A program made the translations under genes and the position numbers. From Thiolapillus brandeum (GTDB lineage: Bacteria > Pseudomonadota > Gammaproteobacteria > Chromatiales > Chromatiaceae), in contig DRLF01000427.1 in the NCBI GenBank assembly GCA_011051425.1, positions 1 through 7,948 on the forward strand: DNA of 7,948 nt, given 5' to 3'. Shown in pieces: positions 1 to 7,262 of the stretch. Every line of letters starts with the position of its first letter. The first letter of the stretch is position 1. The notes under the pieces were generated by a model that worked only from the letters and a program-made list of their open reading frames with translations, searched no databases and was not told the DNA's origin.

Positions 1-1025
1 CGGGCGCGCAGGCTCAGACGGCCGAGGGTCAGCAGCAGCACCGGGTCCAGCTCATGGCCCGCCAGCCAGCCCTCGGCACGGGTGAGCGCCGCCGAAGGCT
101 CTGTCAGGTCCAGCAGGCCATACAGGGCAACCAGATCATCGTGCCAATGCTTCTTCAGGGCGGCCCGCAGCAGCTGTTCAGCCTCCTCATCACGCTGACG
201 CTCATGCAGCAGACGGGCGTAATCGCCCAGGATGCGCGACTCCTGGTGCAGACTTCGCGGGATCTTCTGCCAGACACTGTCCAGGCGGCTGTCTTCCATT
301 GCCCGGGCAGCTTCCTGCAGGAGCGCGCGGTATACCTGCACTTCCAGCTCAGCCAGCTGTTCCGGGTTACGGGTGCGGTCCTTCTTCAGCTCCGGCAGCA
401 GCTTGCGCAGCTGCTCCCAGTCACCGACCTGCTGGTACAGCCTTGCCAGCAGGCGCAGCACATAGGCATGTCTGGGCGCCAGCTCACGCAGATGCTTGAG
501 GGTGGCCAGGGCCTGTTCGAACTGCTGATGGGCGATCTGCAGTTCCGCCTGGGTGAGGCCAACGGCCACGTCCGCCGTGGGCATATGCTGGTGCGCCAGA
601 CGGATATAGGCATCACGGCGGTCGTCCGAGCCCTGGCGCTGAGCCGCCTGTGCGGCAGAAAGGTAGTTGATGAGGGGCGTATCGGAAAACGCCGCATGGC
701 GCGTGAGCAGCTTTTCCGCCTGTTGCCAGTGGCCTTCGGCCAGCTCCACCAGTCCCTGGGTCAGTGCATGCCTCGCCCGGCGCTGGCGCAGGCGCCGCCG
801 CCAGGTGGACAGGCCGCCCGGCAGGTGAATCAGCCCGAACAGGAAATGCAGCAGGTAATAGAGCAGCCCGGCCGCAACCGTGGCAAGCAGCACCAGCATG
901 GCCAGGCTGAGCTCCACAGACCAGTTGCCCCAGGCCAGAAAGGCATAGCCGCTGTCCTTTTCGATCACCCAGGCCGCCAGCCCGCCCAGCACCAGGAACA
1001 GACAGACCTGCAGCAACAGCTTCAC
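1..1025 (-). CDS. hemY: HemY, heme-operon membrane TPR protein (C-terminus cut off)
   Basis: Partial gene: the N-terminal ~341 residues are present and the frame stays open to the left edge. HemY is an inner-membrane protein of the gammaproteobacterial hemCDXY operon. It carries TPR-like repeats facing the periplasm or cytoplasm, and its biochemical role is poorly defined (it is not the Bacillus protoporphyrinogen oxidase of the same name). Visible features are a membrane segment at about residues 4-20, a second at about 40-64, then a basic patch (WRRRLRQRRARHAL, 75-88) leading into the family motif GLVELAEGHWQQAEKLL (91-107). Helical repeats follow. The E. coli protein is about 400 residues, so some 55 are missing. 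The start is GTG at 1025..1023, which shares the bases GTGA with the hemX stop. A perfect AGGAGG lies 7 bases upstream, and there is no nearby ATG. The overlap implies translational coupling to hemX. Identity is confident from sequence and context. Confidence 0.93.
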   Translation of the reverse strand, partial: MKLLLQVCLFLVLGGLAAWVIEKDSGYAFLAWGNWSVELSLAMLVLLATVAAGLLYYLLHFLFGLIHLPGGLSTWRRRLRQRRARHALTQGLVELAEGHWQQAEKLLTRHAAFSDTPLINYLSAAQAAQRQGSDDRRDAYIRLAHQHMPTADVAVGLTQAELQIAHQQFEQALATLKHLRELAPRHAYVLRLLARLYQQVGDWEQLRKLLPELKKDRTRNPEQLAELEVQVYRALLQEAARAMEDSRLDSVWQKIPRSLHQESRILGDYARLLHERQRDEEAEQLLRAALKKHWHDDLVALYGLLDLTEPSAALTRAEGWLAGHELDPVLLLTLGRLSLRA

Positions 1026-2194
1026 TGTGCTGCCTCCTGGGCCTTGCGGATCTGCTGCAGGGCTCGCCGGGTCTGCAGCGCCTTCAGCGACTCGGACAGG
1101 TCTGGCAGTTCGGGCTTGAGCTTCACCGCCATCAGCGCCTGGATAGTGGCGCTGGCCTGCTGTCCCGTCCGGTCATCCAGGTGGAAATAACGCTTCAGCC
1201 ACTCATCGAGGCGCTGTAGGCTTTCCCTGTACAGGCTGTCATCCCCCTGCACCAGGGCCAGCCGCGCCGTTTCCAGCATGAGACCGGCATTCTGCACCAG
1301 CAGGGCTTCCTGGCCGCTGGTGAGCAGGGTTTCCACCGGCCGGTCGTGATGGCGGATGCGCACGCTGTTCTGCAGCCCGCGCCACAGGTCTTTCCCGAGC
1401 CTGCTAACCGTGCCTTCCGGCTCTGGGGTCTGGGCCGAAGCATCCGCCTTCTGTTCGGCAGAGGCTTCTGCCGCCATCAGCCTGGGCCGCAGCCGGGCAA
1501 AGGATGCCTTGAGCGCATCCATCTGCCGCAGCAGGGCCGGCACATCCGGCAACTGCAATCGCTGCAGGTTGTCCATGTCCCGCCGGAGCTGTTCCCTGAC
1601 GACCTGCCAGCGGGCATCGCCGGTTTCCTCCAGGCGCTGATCCGCCTGCTGCAGGGCCGCCAGGGCGGTGCCTGTATCCCGGGCCAGTTGCAGACGCTGC
1701 ACGGCGAGCTGCAACAGGTATTCGGCTTCGGCCACCAGCCAGCGTTCATCGGGATTGCCCAGCCGTTTGCGCAGGTCGGCAATGGTGGCCCGCAGTTCCA
1801 CTTCCCGCTGCTGCATGCGGTTGCGCTCCGCCGTCAGCAGGTCGGCCTGCCTGCGAAGTGCTTCCTGCTGCTGAGCGAGGGATGCTGCCTGTTCGCCGCT
1901 GTCACCGGACTGCCGGGCCAGCAGCGCCTGTTGCTTTTCCAGGGCCTGCTGCGCCTGCCGGATACTCTGCTGCAGTTCCTGCTGCACGCGGGCGGTGGAC
2001 TGGCTGCGCGCGGCCATTCGTTGCAGATCCTGCTGCAGGTTCTGCCAGTAGTGGTAGCTCAATGCGATGGCCGCCGCGGTGACCAGCAATGCCAGCAGGG
2101 CGAGCACGGCGGGCAGGCGGCTGGGGCGCGGCAGAGGAACCTCGTCCGCATTCATGTCGATGACAACGGTCTGGTGTTCAGGCTTCTGCTTCAT
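1022..2194 (-). CDS. hemX: HemX, uroporphyrinogen-III C-methyltransferase-like membrane protein
   Basis: HemX is an inner-membrane accessory protein of the heme operon. Databases often label it uroporphyrinogen-III methyltransferase, but it lacks the SAM-binding methyltransferase domain and its function is not settled. This copy has 390 residues. It has a short cytoplasmic N-terminus, a single membrane helix at about 28-46 (LPAVLALLALLVTAAAIALS), and a long Gln/Arg-rich coiled coil at about 50-145. The HemX domain follows: RWLVAEAEYLLQLAVQRLQL (151-170), LWRGLQNSVRIRHHDRPVE (270-288), and a helical block ending EWLKRYFHLDD (331-341). A low-complexity Ala/Gln/Glu linker lies at about 240-262. 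The ATG at 2194 lies within the symporter gene (17-base overlap) and has only a weak ribosome site. Met14 is a possible later start. The 3' end overlaps hemY by 4 bases. Domain order and operon position make the identity secure. Confidence 0.93.
   Translation of the reverse strand: MKQKPEHQTVVIDMNADEVPLPRPSRLPAVLALLALLVTAAAIALSYHYWQNLQQDLQRMAARSQSTARVQQELQQSIRQAQQALEKQQALLARQSGDSGEQAASLAQQQEALRRQADLLTAERNRMQQREVELRATIADLRKRLGNPDERWLVAEAEYLLQLAVQRLQLARDTGTALAALQQADQRLEETGDARWQVVREQLRRDMDNLQRLQLPDVPALLRQMDALKASFARLRPRLMAAEASAEQKADASAQTPEPEGTVSRLGKDLWRGLQNSVRIRHHDRPVETLLTSGQEALLVQNAGLMLETARLALVQGDDSLYRESLQRLDEWLKRYFHLDDRTGQQASATIQALMAVKLKPELPDLSESLKALQTRRALQQIRKAQEAAQ
1033..1038 (-). promoter_or_regulatory. 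Shine-Dalgarno of hemY
   Basis: AGGAGG on the minus strand, 7 bases before the GTG at 1025..1023, inside the last codons of hemX. It fixes a GTG start for hemY and shows that ribosomes can initiate de novo here as well as by coupling to hemX termination. Confidence 0.8.
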
Positions 2195-3413
2195 GATGCT
2201 TTCGGTTCAGGCTGTCCACGGTCTTGGCCACCACCATGTCGGAGGTGACGTTGAGGGAGGTGCGCGCCATGTCGAGGATACGGTCCACCACCACGATGAG
2301 GGCCATGTATTCGATGGGGAGATTGGCCTGGTTGAGGATCACCACCATCATCACCAGGGAGGCACTGGGCAATGCAGCCACGCCCACGCTCAGGGCCACC
2401 ACGGTAAAGCCCAGCAACAGCTGGTCTCCCATGCTCATGTCGACACCCGCCAGGTTGGCGATATAGAGCACGGCAACGGTGAGATAGGCCGCCGTGCCAT
2501 CCATGGATACCGTTGCGCCCAGGGGCAGCACAAAACTGGCGGTTTCCTGCTTCACGCCGCCCTTCTCCACGGCGACGCGCATGCTCACGGGCAGGGTGGC
2601 GGCGCTGGACGCGGTGGAAAAGGCCATCAGGGGCACTTCCTTGATACGGTTCAGGTATTTCCAGGGATTGATGCGCGCAAACAGAGCCATCACCGCGGGC
2701 AGGGTCACCAGGCCATGCACCAGCAGCACCCCCAGCACCAGCAGGATGTATTTCCACAGGTCGATGATGGTCTGCACTCCCTGGTCCGCTACCACGTAAC
2801 TGATAAGGCTGAACACGCCCAGGGGCGTGAACAGGATCACCCAGCGGGCCAGCTTGAGCATGGCTTCGCTGATACCGGTGAACACGTCCAGCATGGCGCT
2901 GTGGTGCTGTTCTTCCAGGTACAGGCTGGCGATGCCGAACAGGATGGCAAACACGATGACCTGCATCATGGAGCCCGTGGCCAGGGCATTGAAAATATTG
3001 GTGGGGATGAAGCTGAGCAGCATGGCGCTCAGGGAAAAAGGTGCCACGCCCTTCGCGCGGTCGTAGCTCAGGCCTTCTGCAGAGACCGCTTCACCAATGG
3101 GAAAGACATTCATGGCCACGATGGCCAGCAGCACGGCCAGGGCCGTGGTCAGCACGTAGAGCATGATGGTCTTGAGGCCGATGCGCCGCAGCTGCTCCAG
3201 CCCGCCCAGTCCGGAAATGGCCACGTAGATGGAAGCGAACACCAGAGGCACCACCAGCATCTTGAGGAAGGCCACGAAGGCCTTGCCCAGCGCTTTCTGC
3301 GCCAGGGCCCATTCCGGCAGGAACATGCCGAACAGCACACCCAGTATGATACCGACCACCACCAGACGGTTGGTGGCCTGTTCGCTGGTCAGGTAACGCC
3401 AGAAGGGGCTCAT
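2178..3413 (-). CDS. Dicarboxylate/amino acid:cation symporter (DAACS, SLC1 family)
   Basis: 411-residue membrane transporter of the GltPh/GltP/DctA fold (eight helices plus two re-entrant hairpins), expected to import acidic amino acids or C4-dicarboxylates with Na+ or H+. Family signatures are in order: FLKMLVVPLVFASI (49-62), PTNIFNALA (137-145), the serine-rich hairpin 1 FSTASSAATLP (265-275), LPLGATVSMDGTAAY (296-310), hairpin 2 VGVAALPSASLV (343-354), and VDRILDMARTSLNVTSD (376-392). By alignment to GltPh from memory, the substrate-site residues Asp394, Arg397, Thr398 and Asn401 match Asp381, Arg384, Thr385 and Asn388. Asp405 matches Asp392. The arginine argues for an acidic substrate. 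The usual NMDGT is SMDGT here (Ser303), a change in a cation-site position. The ATG start overlaps the hemD stop as ATGA, with GGGAAGAA just upstream, and the 3' end overlaps hemX by 17 bases. The family call is firm; glutamate, aspartate or dicarboxylate cannot be chosen between, so no symbol is given. Confidence 0.93.
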   Translation of the reverse strand: MSPFWRYLTSEQATNRLVVVGIILGVLFGMFLPEWALAQKALGKAFVAFLKMLVVPLVFASIYVAISGLGGLEQLRRIGLKTIMLYVLTTALAVLLAIVAMNVFPIGEAVSAEGLSYDRAKGVAPFSLSAMLLSFIPTNIFNALATGSMMQVIVFAILFGIASLYLEEQHHSAMLDVFTGISEAMLKLARWVILFTPLGVFSLISYVVADQGVQTIIDLWKYILLVLGVLLVHGLVTLPAVMALFARINPWKYLNRIKEVPLMAFSTASSAATLPVSMRVAVEKGGVKQETASFVLPLGATVSMDGTAAYLTVAVLYIANLAGVDMSMGDQLLLGFTVVALSVGVAALPSASLVMMVVILNQANLPIEYMALIVVVDRILDMARTSLNVTSDMVVAKTVDSLNRKHHEAEA

Positions 3414-4177
3414 GAAAGTTCTTCCCGGATTTCACACAGAGCGTGGAGAATACCACGATCTCCCGCCATATCCGTCACCCAGACTTTGCGGCAACCCAGT
3501 TCGAAGGCATGTCCCCCAGTACGCTCGCTGAGTACCACCAGGGGCGTTTCCCGCAGCAGCTCCCTGCCTTGCTCTCCCAGCATCTGCAGGAGGTTGTCGA
3601 GCATTTCCGAGCTGGTCACCGTCACTGCATCCACCAGCTGCGTCCAGCCGTGCACCAGGTTGTCTGCGCTGCGCTCGGGAATATGCCGCTCATAGACCTC
3701 CGCATAGACGACCGTTGCGCCACGCTTTTCGAGTTCCTGCTTCAACAGCTCACGACCGCCATTGCCACGCACGATGATCACATGCCGGCCCTGCATATCT
3801 TGCAGTGCATCGAGGCCCAGCAGGCCTTCGCTGTCGAAACGCTGTTCCGGAATCAGGGTGGCGGGCAGACCGTATTCTTCCAGGGCGGCAGCTGTCGCCC
3901 TGCCGATGGCGGCGATCTGCAGGTCCAGGGGCAGCGCTTCCGGAAGCAAAGGGAAAGCATGTACCACGGCATTCACACTGACGAACACAAGCAGGGTATC
4001 CGGCGTGATTGCACCGAAGAGCTGGCGGGCTGCTTCGGGCTTGCCGGCCGGCAGGATTTCCATGGCCGGGAAACGCAGGGGACGGCCGTGGGCCGCCTCG
4101 ATCATCCCGCACAGCTTTTCGGCCTGATCCGCAGGACGGGTGACCAGCACGCTCAATCCGCGCAGATGGCAGCTCAT
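3410..4177 (-). CDS. hemD: Uroporphyrinogen-III synthase
   Basis: Cytosolic enzyme that closes hydroxymethylbilane to uroporphyrinogen III with inversion of ring D, the branch-point precursor of heme, siroheme and cobalamin. The 255 residues match the usual length (about 245-260) and the two-lobed fold. The sequence is poorly conserved across the family, but the expected landmarks are present: LVTRP (11-15), FVSVNAV (65-71), AIGRATA (90-96), [10 protein letters not shown] (134-143), VYERHIP (161-167) and TVTSSEML (186-193). The ATG at 4177 overlaps the hemC stop (ATGA). The only purine-rich tract upstream is about 14 bases away, so translation probably depends on coupling to hemC. The stop overlaps the symporter start in the same ATGA manner. 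Position directly after hemC confirms the call. Confidence 0.95.
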   Translation of the reverse strand: MSCHLRGLSVLVTRPADQAEKLCGMIEAAHGRPLRFPAMEILPAGKPEAARQLFGAITPDTLLVFVSVNAVVHAFPLLPEALPLDLQIAAIGRATAAALEEYGLPATLIPEQRFDSEGLLGLDALQDMQGRHVIIVRGNGGRELLKQELEKRGATVVYAEVYERHIPERSADNLVHGWTQLVDAVTVTSSEMLDNLLQMLGEQGRELLRETPLVVLSERTGGHAFELGCRKVWVTDMAGDRGILHALCEIREELS

Positions 4178-5106
4178 GTGTTCTGATAGAGCTCCCTGAG
4201 AATTTCCGCTGCACCGTCATCCAGCAGCCGTTCGGCCAGGGTTGTTCCCAGGCTCTCCGCCGCTTCCACCGGGCCGCGGATCTCGTCGCGAATGATGCGT
4301 TTGCCGTCCACGCTGCCCACCAGACCACGCAGCCACAGCTGCTCACCTTCCAGGATGGCATGACCGGCAATGGGCACCTGGCAACCCCCTTCCAGGCGGT
4401 TGTTCATGGCGCGTTCGGCCCGCACCCGGATGGCGGTTCCGGCATGGTGCAGGGGGGCGATGAGACTGTTCACGCGCTCATCGTCGGCACGGCATTCGAT
4501 ACCCACCGCGCCCTGACCGATGGCGGGCAGGCTCTGTTCGGGTTCGATGAAAGCACGGATGCGGTCACCGAATTCCAGGCGGATGAGTCCGGCCGCGGCG
4601 AGGATGATGGCATCGTATTCGCCGTCGTCCAGCTTGCGCAGCCGGGTGTTCACGTTACCGCGCAGGGGCAGCAGCTCCAGATCCGGCCGGCTGGCCATGA
4701 TCTGGCTCTGGCGCCGCAGGCTGGAGGTACCCACCTTCGCACCCTGAGGCAGCTCGTCCAGGCTGGCGAAGCGGTTGGAAACAAAAGCATCGCGCGGGTC
4801 CTCGCGTTCCATGATCACCGGCAGGTGCAGGCCTTCCGGCAGCTCCACCGGCACATCCTTCATGGAATGCACGGCGATGTCGGCGCTGCCTTCGAGCATG
4901 CCCTGCTCCAGTTCCTTGACGAACAGGCCCTTGCCGCCGATCTTTGCCAGGGGCGTGTCCAGGATCTTGTCGCCCTGGGTGCTCATGCCCAGCAGTTCCA
5001 CCTGTATGCCGGGATGAGCTGCTTTCAGGGCAGCGGCGACATGTTCCGCCTGCCACATGGCGAGAGGGGATTTTCGGGTGGCAATGCGGATGATATCAGG
5101 ACTCAT
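4174..5106 (-). CDS. hemC: Hydroxymethylbilane synthase (porphobilinogen deaminase)
   Basis: Cytosolic enzyme that joins four porphobilinogen units into hydroxymethylbilane, the substrate of the next gene, hemD. The 310 residues are full family length. Signatures are [13 protein letters not shown] (7-19), [19 protein letters not shown] (42-60), HSMKDVP (80-86) with catalytic Asp84, [10 protein letters not shown] (126-135), LRGNVNTRL (148-156), [14 protein letters not shown] (193-206), and [11 protein letters not shown] (240-250). Cys242 is the residue that anchors the dipyrromethane cofactor, at the same number as in E. coli. The start is the ATG at 5106, which gives the standard N-terminus just before the [10 protein letters not shown] motif. 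An open frame extends upstream to about 5349, but the added residues look like nothing in the family. The ribosome site is weak. This is the first gene of the operon, facing a divergent intergenic region, and all catalytic residues I can check are intact. Confidence 0.97.
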   Translation of the reverse strand: MSPDIIRIATRKSPLAMWQAEHVAAALKAAHPGIQVELLGMSTQGDKILDTPLAKIGGKGLFVKELEQGMLEGSADIAVHSMKDVPVELPEGLHLPVIMEREDPRDAFVSNRFASLDELPQGAKVGTSSLRRQSQIMASRPDLELLPLRGNVNTRLRKLDDGEYDAIILAAAGLIRLEFGDRIRAFIEPEQSLPAIGQGAVGIECRADDERVNSLIAPLHHAGTAIRVRAERAMNNRLEGGCQVPIAGHAILEGEQLWLRGLVGSVDGKRIIRDEIRGPVEAAESLGTTLAERLLDDGAAEILRELYQNT

Positions 5107-5140
5107 GAAGGTAATTTCGCGGTTGAAGAATCGGTGCCAC

Positions 5141-5165
5141 AGTATGCCAAAAAACGCCCGGTCAA
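5141..5165 (-). promoter_or_regulatory. Possible sigma-70 promoter of the heme operon
   Basis: On the minus strand upstream of hemC there is an extended -10-like element, TGGCATACT (5149..5141; CATACT matches TATAAT at 4 of 6). A TTGACC (5165..5160) resembling a -35 box lies upstream, but the gap between them is only 13 bases, or 15 if TACTGT is used as the -10. The -35 match is therefore imperfect, and the extended -10 may carry the activity. It would place the transcript start roughly 25-30 bases before the hemC ATG. No recognisable operator was seen. Confidence 0.3.
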
Positions 5166-5443
5166 TACAGGCGCCATCTCTTCTCCGAGCCCGCCATGTC
5201 ATACGCGCTCGAATGCACCGGGCATACCCTGAGTGGATAAGCAGGAGAAAGGGCATGGAACGATTCGGGTGAAACATCAGTCTGAAGAAAACGAAACCCG
5301 GGTAAACGACAGAGAGCGCGCAACACTGATTTGTTGATGCATATCTCAAAAGTTCTGGCGGGAAATTGCTAGCGTTGTTGCCGTTGCGCTACAGCGTCAC
5401 CCGTACACGACAAAGACCAGGACGCCTGACACCGGGGCACAAC

Positions 5444-5448
5444 GGAGG
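5444..5448 (+). promoter_or_regulatory. Shine-Dalgarno of the phosphoesterase gene
   Basis: GGAGG 7 bases before the ATG at 5456. It decides the start: the same frame is open from a TTG at 5366, but only the ATG at 5456 has a ribosome site, and it directly precedes a normal signal peptide. Confidence 0.8.
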
Positions 5449-5455
5449 AAAGCGA

Positions 5456-7258
5456 ATGTTTCAGAAATCAGGATACCGCAAGCAGACCAGGGCTGTCTTT
5501 CACAGTCTGCTGCTGATACTGGGGATGCAGTCCGCTGCCTGGGCAGATACGGTCACCCGCGGCCCCTACCTGCAGACTGGCAGTGATCAGCAGGTCACCA
5601 TACACTGGCGCACAGATGTCGACTCCTCGTCCAGAGTCTATTTCGGCACTTCGCCCAGCAGCCTTGACCATACGGCAGAATCCCCCCAAAGCGGCACAGA
5701 GCATGTCGTCAAACTGGACGGCCTGTCACCTTTCACCCGCTATTACTACAAGGTACAGGCCGGCTCCACCCGTATCGGCGATACAAGCAACACTTTCGTC
5801 ACTACCCCCAGTCCGGGAAGCATTCAGCCAGTCAGGGTATGGGTACTGGGTGATTCAGGCACCGCCGACAGCCGGGCAGCCGCGGTGCGGGACGCCTACA
5901 AGAACCTGTCGCCGGCCACCCGCACCGATGTGTGGCTCATGCTGGGCGATAACGCCTACAGCAATGGCGAAGACGCCGAATACCAGGATGCCGTATTCGA
6001 CATGTACCCCGACTTTCTGAAGAGCACCGTGCTGTGGCCTGCCCTGGGCAACCACGATGGTCATACGGCTGATTCGGACACGGAATCCGGCCCCTACTAC
6101 GACATCTTCGATCTGCCGCGGAACGCTGAAGCCGGCGGTGTTGCTTCCCATACGGAAGCCTATTATTCCTTCGATTACGCCAACATCCATTTCATCTGCC
6201 TGGACTCCTACGAAACCGACCGGTCCACCAGCGGTTCCATGCACCAGTGGCTGGAATCCGATCTTTCCGCGACGGGACAACCCTGGATCATCGTATTCTG
6301 GCACCACCCGCCCTATTCGAAGGGCTCTCATGATTCAGACACAGACAGCCGCATGACAGACATGCGCGAAAACTTCCTGCCCCTGCTGGAGCAGTACGGA
6401 GTGGACCTGGTGCTTTCAGGTCACAGCCATTCCTACGAACGCTCCTACCTCATCGACGGCCATTACGGTACTTCAGATACTTTCGATGCCAGCACCCACC
6501 TGGTCGATGGCGGCGATGGCCAGACCGATGGCGATGGCGCTTACAGCAAGAGCGGCGCACCTCACAAGGGTTCGGTCTATGTGGTCGCCGGTTCATCCGG
6601 CCAGACCAGCAGCATGCGGGGTACGCATCCGGTGATGATCGCCTCCAGCGCCACCCTGGGTTCCCTGGTGCTCGACATCAACGACAACCGGCTGGATGCC
6701 CGTTTCCTCACAGACAGCGGCAGTATCTATGACCATTTCACCCTGCTGAAGAACAATGGCACCACGCCAGCACCCCCGGCAGCACCAGACCAGCTCACCG
6801 CTACCGCCGGGGGGCCGGATCGCATCGATCTGAGCTGGCACGACAACGCCGACAACGAGGATGCCTTTGTCCTGGAGCGCTCGCTGGACAAGCAGATCTG
6901 GACAGAAACGGCCAGCCTGTCGGCGAACAGCACGGGGCATACCGATACACCCCTGAGCCAGGCAACTACCTACTACTACCGCGTGAAGGCGCGCAACCCG
7001 GCCGGCGATTCCGGCTATTCCAATACGGCCAGGGCAACGACAACAGGCGGCTGTGTGGTCAGCAATGGTGCCGCATCCATCACCAACCGCTATTACAGTA
7101 ACGAGCATGACATCTGCCAGGCGCCGGACCGGGTTTCGGCCGCATCCAACGTCACCGTGGGCACCGATGCCTGGGCAGAATATGTGGCCCCCAGGATCGA
7201 ACTGGCTCCCGGATTCCATGTGCTGGACGGTGGCCGCCTGACCGTGCGCCAGCCGTAG
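5456..7258 (+). CDS. Secreted purple-acid-phosphatase-like metallophosphoesterase with FnIII domains
   Basis: 600-residue exported protein, probably hydrolysing phosphomonoesters or related phosphoesters at a dinuclear metal centre; the substrate is unknown. Residues 1-30 are a signal peptide (basic start, hydrophobic core, cleavage after SAAWA). Residues 31-120 form the N-terminal fibronectin-like domain of purple acid phosphatases (TRGPYLQ, VYFGTSP, TRYYYKV). The catalytic domain, about 125-430, has all five family motifs: GDSG (132-135), GDNAY (164-168), GNHD (198-201), VFWHH (280-284) and GHSHSYER (322-329). A second FnIII domain spans about 442-530 (DLSWHDNADNEDAF, TTYYYRVKARN). A final ~68-residue segment has two cysteines (533, 554) and the beta-like motif RIELAPGFHVLDGG (580-593), reminiscent of short C-terminal modules of other secreted bacterial proteins. 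An Asp/Gly-rich loop lies at 351-362. It is divergent from hemC and is followed 4 bases later by a TPR gene. Metallophosphoesterase membership is certain; physiological role is open. Confidence 0.92.
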   Translation: MFQKSGYRKQTRAVFHSLLLILGMQSAAWADTVTRGPYLQTGSDQQVTIHWRTDVDSSSRVYFGTSPSSLDHTAESPQSGTEHVVKLDGLSPFTRYYYKVQAGSTRIGDTSNTFVTTPSPGSIQPVRVWVLGDSGTADSRAAAVRDAYKNLSPATRTDVWLMLGDNAYSNGEDAEYQDAVFDMYPDFLKSTVLWPALGNHDGHTADSDTESGPYYDIFDLPRNAEAGGVASHTEAYYSFDYANIHFICLDSYETDRSTSGSMHQWLESDLSATGQPWIIVFWHHPPYSKGSHDSDTDSRMTDMRENFLPLLEQYGVDLVLSGHSHSYERSYLIDGHYGTSDTFDASTHLVDGGDGQTDGDGAYSKSGAPHKGSVYVVAGSSGQTSSMRGTHPVMIASSATLGSLVLDINDNRLDARFLTDSGSIYDHFTLLKNNGTTPAPPAAPDQLTATAGGPDRIDLSWHDNADNEDAFVLERSLDKQIWTETASLSANSTGHTDTPLSQATTYYYRVKARNPAGDSGYSNTARATTTGGCVVSNGAASITNRYYSNEHDICQAPDRVSAASNVTVGTDAWAEYVAPRIELAPGFHVLDGGRLTVRQP

Positions 7259-7262
7259 ACAC

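Larger units (their letters stand above)
5107..5455. other. Divergent intergenic region between hemC and the phosphoesterase gene
   Basis: A 349-base stretch with no convincing gene. It is visibly richer in A/T than the flanking genes and must carry the promoters for both directions. On the minus side there is a weak extended -10 near 5141-5149. On the plus side no good -10/-35 pair stands out; TTGCTA (5366) and TACAGC (5390) with an 18-base gap is the best but poor. Other items are an 8-base palindrome ACCCGGGT (5295-5302) and a five-codon ORF with a well-placed ribosome site (5255-5272). No terminator hairpin, tRNA, riboswitch-like fold or repeat array is apparent by eye. Confidence 0.6.

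Noticed and set aside
54..1190. Plus-strand open frame of 378 codons opposite hemY and hemX
   Set aside because: It is Gln/Leu-rich, as expected from the antisense of a coiled-coil and TPR coding region. The minus strand carries clear HemY and HemX.
2067..3695. Long plus-strand open frame (542 codons, His-rich) antisense to the symporter and hemD
   Set aside because: It is the mirror of well-supported genes in GC-rich DNA. The composition is biased (runs of His, Gln, Gly) with no domain, and it has no ribosome site of note.
5147..5160. T-run (GTTTTTTGG on the minus strand) as a rho-independent terminator
   Set aside because: No stable GC-rich hairpin precedes it, and it lies immediately upstream of hemC, where a promoter is expected.
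5295..5302. Palindrome ACCCGGGT as an operator
   Set aside because: Eight bases with no extended symmetry in the flanks and no second copy nearby; expected by chance in GC-rich DNA.
5107..5349. N-terminal extension of hemC by 81 codons
   Set aside because: The frame is open, but HemC proteins begin just before the [10 protein letters not shown] motif, and the added residues show no similarity to the family and no ribosome site.
5356..5370. Sigma-54-like promoter, TGGCGGGAAATTGCT, ahead of the phosphoesterase gene
   Set aside because: Only 9 bases separate the GG and GC dinucleotides; sigma-54 promoters require 10, and the -24 block (TGGCGG) departs from TGGCAC. A one-base spacing error normally abolishes activity.
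5366..5455. N-terminal extension of the phosphoesterase from a TTG
   Set aside because: It would bury the signal peptide behind 30 Arg-rich residues. The ATG at 5456 has GGAGG at ideal spacing.
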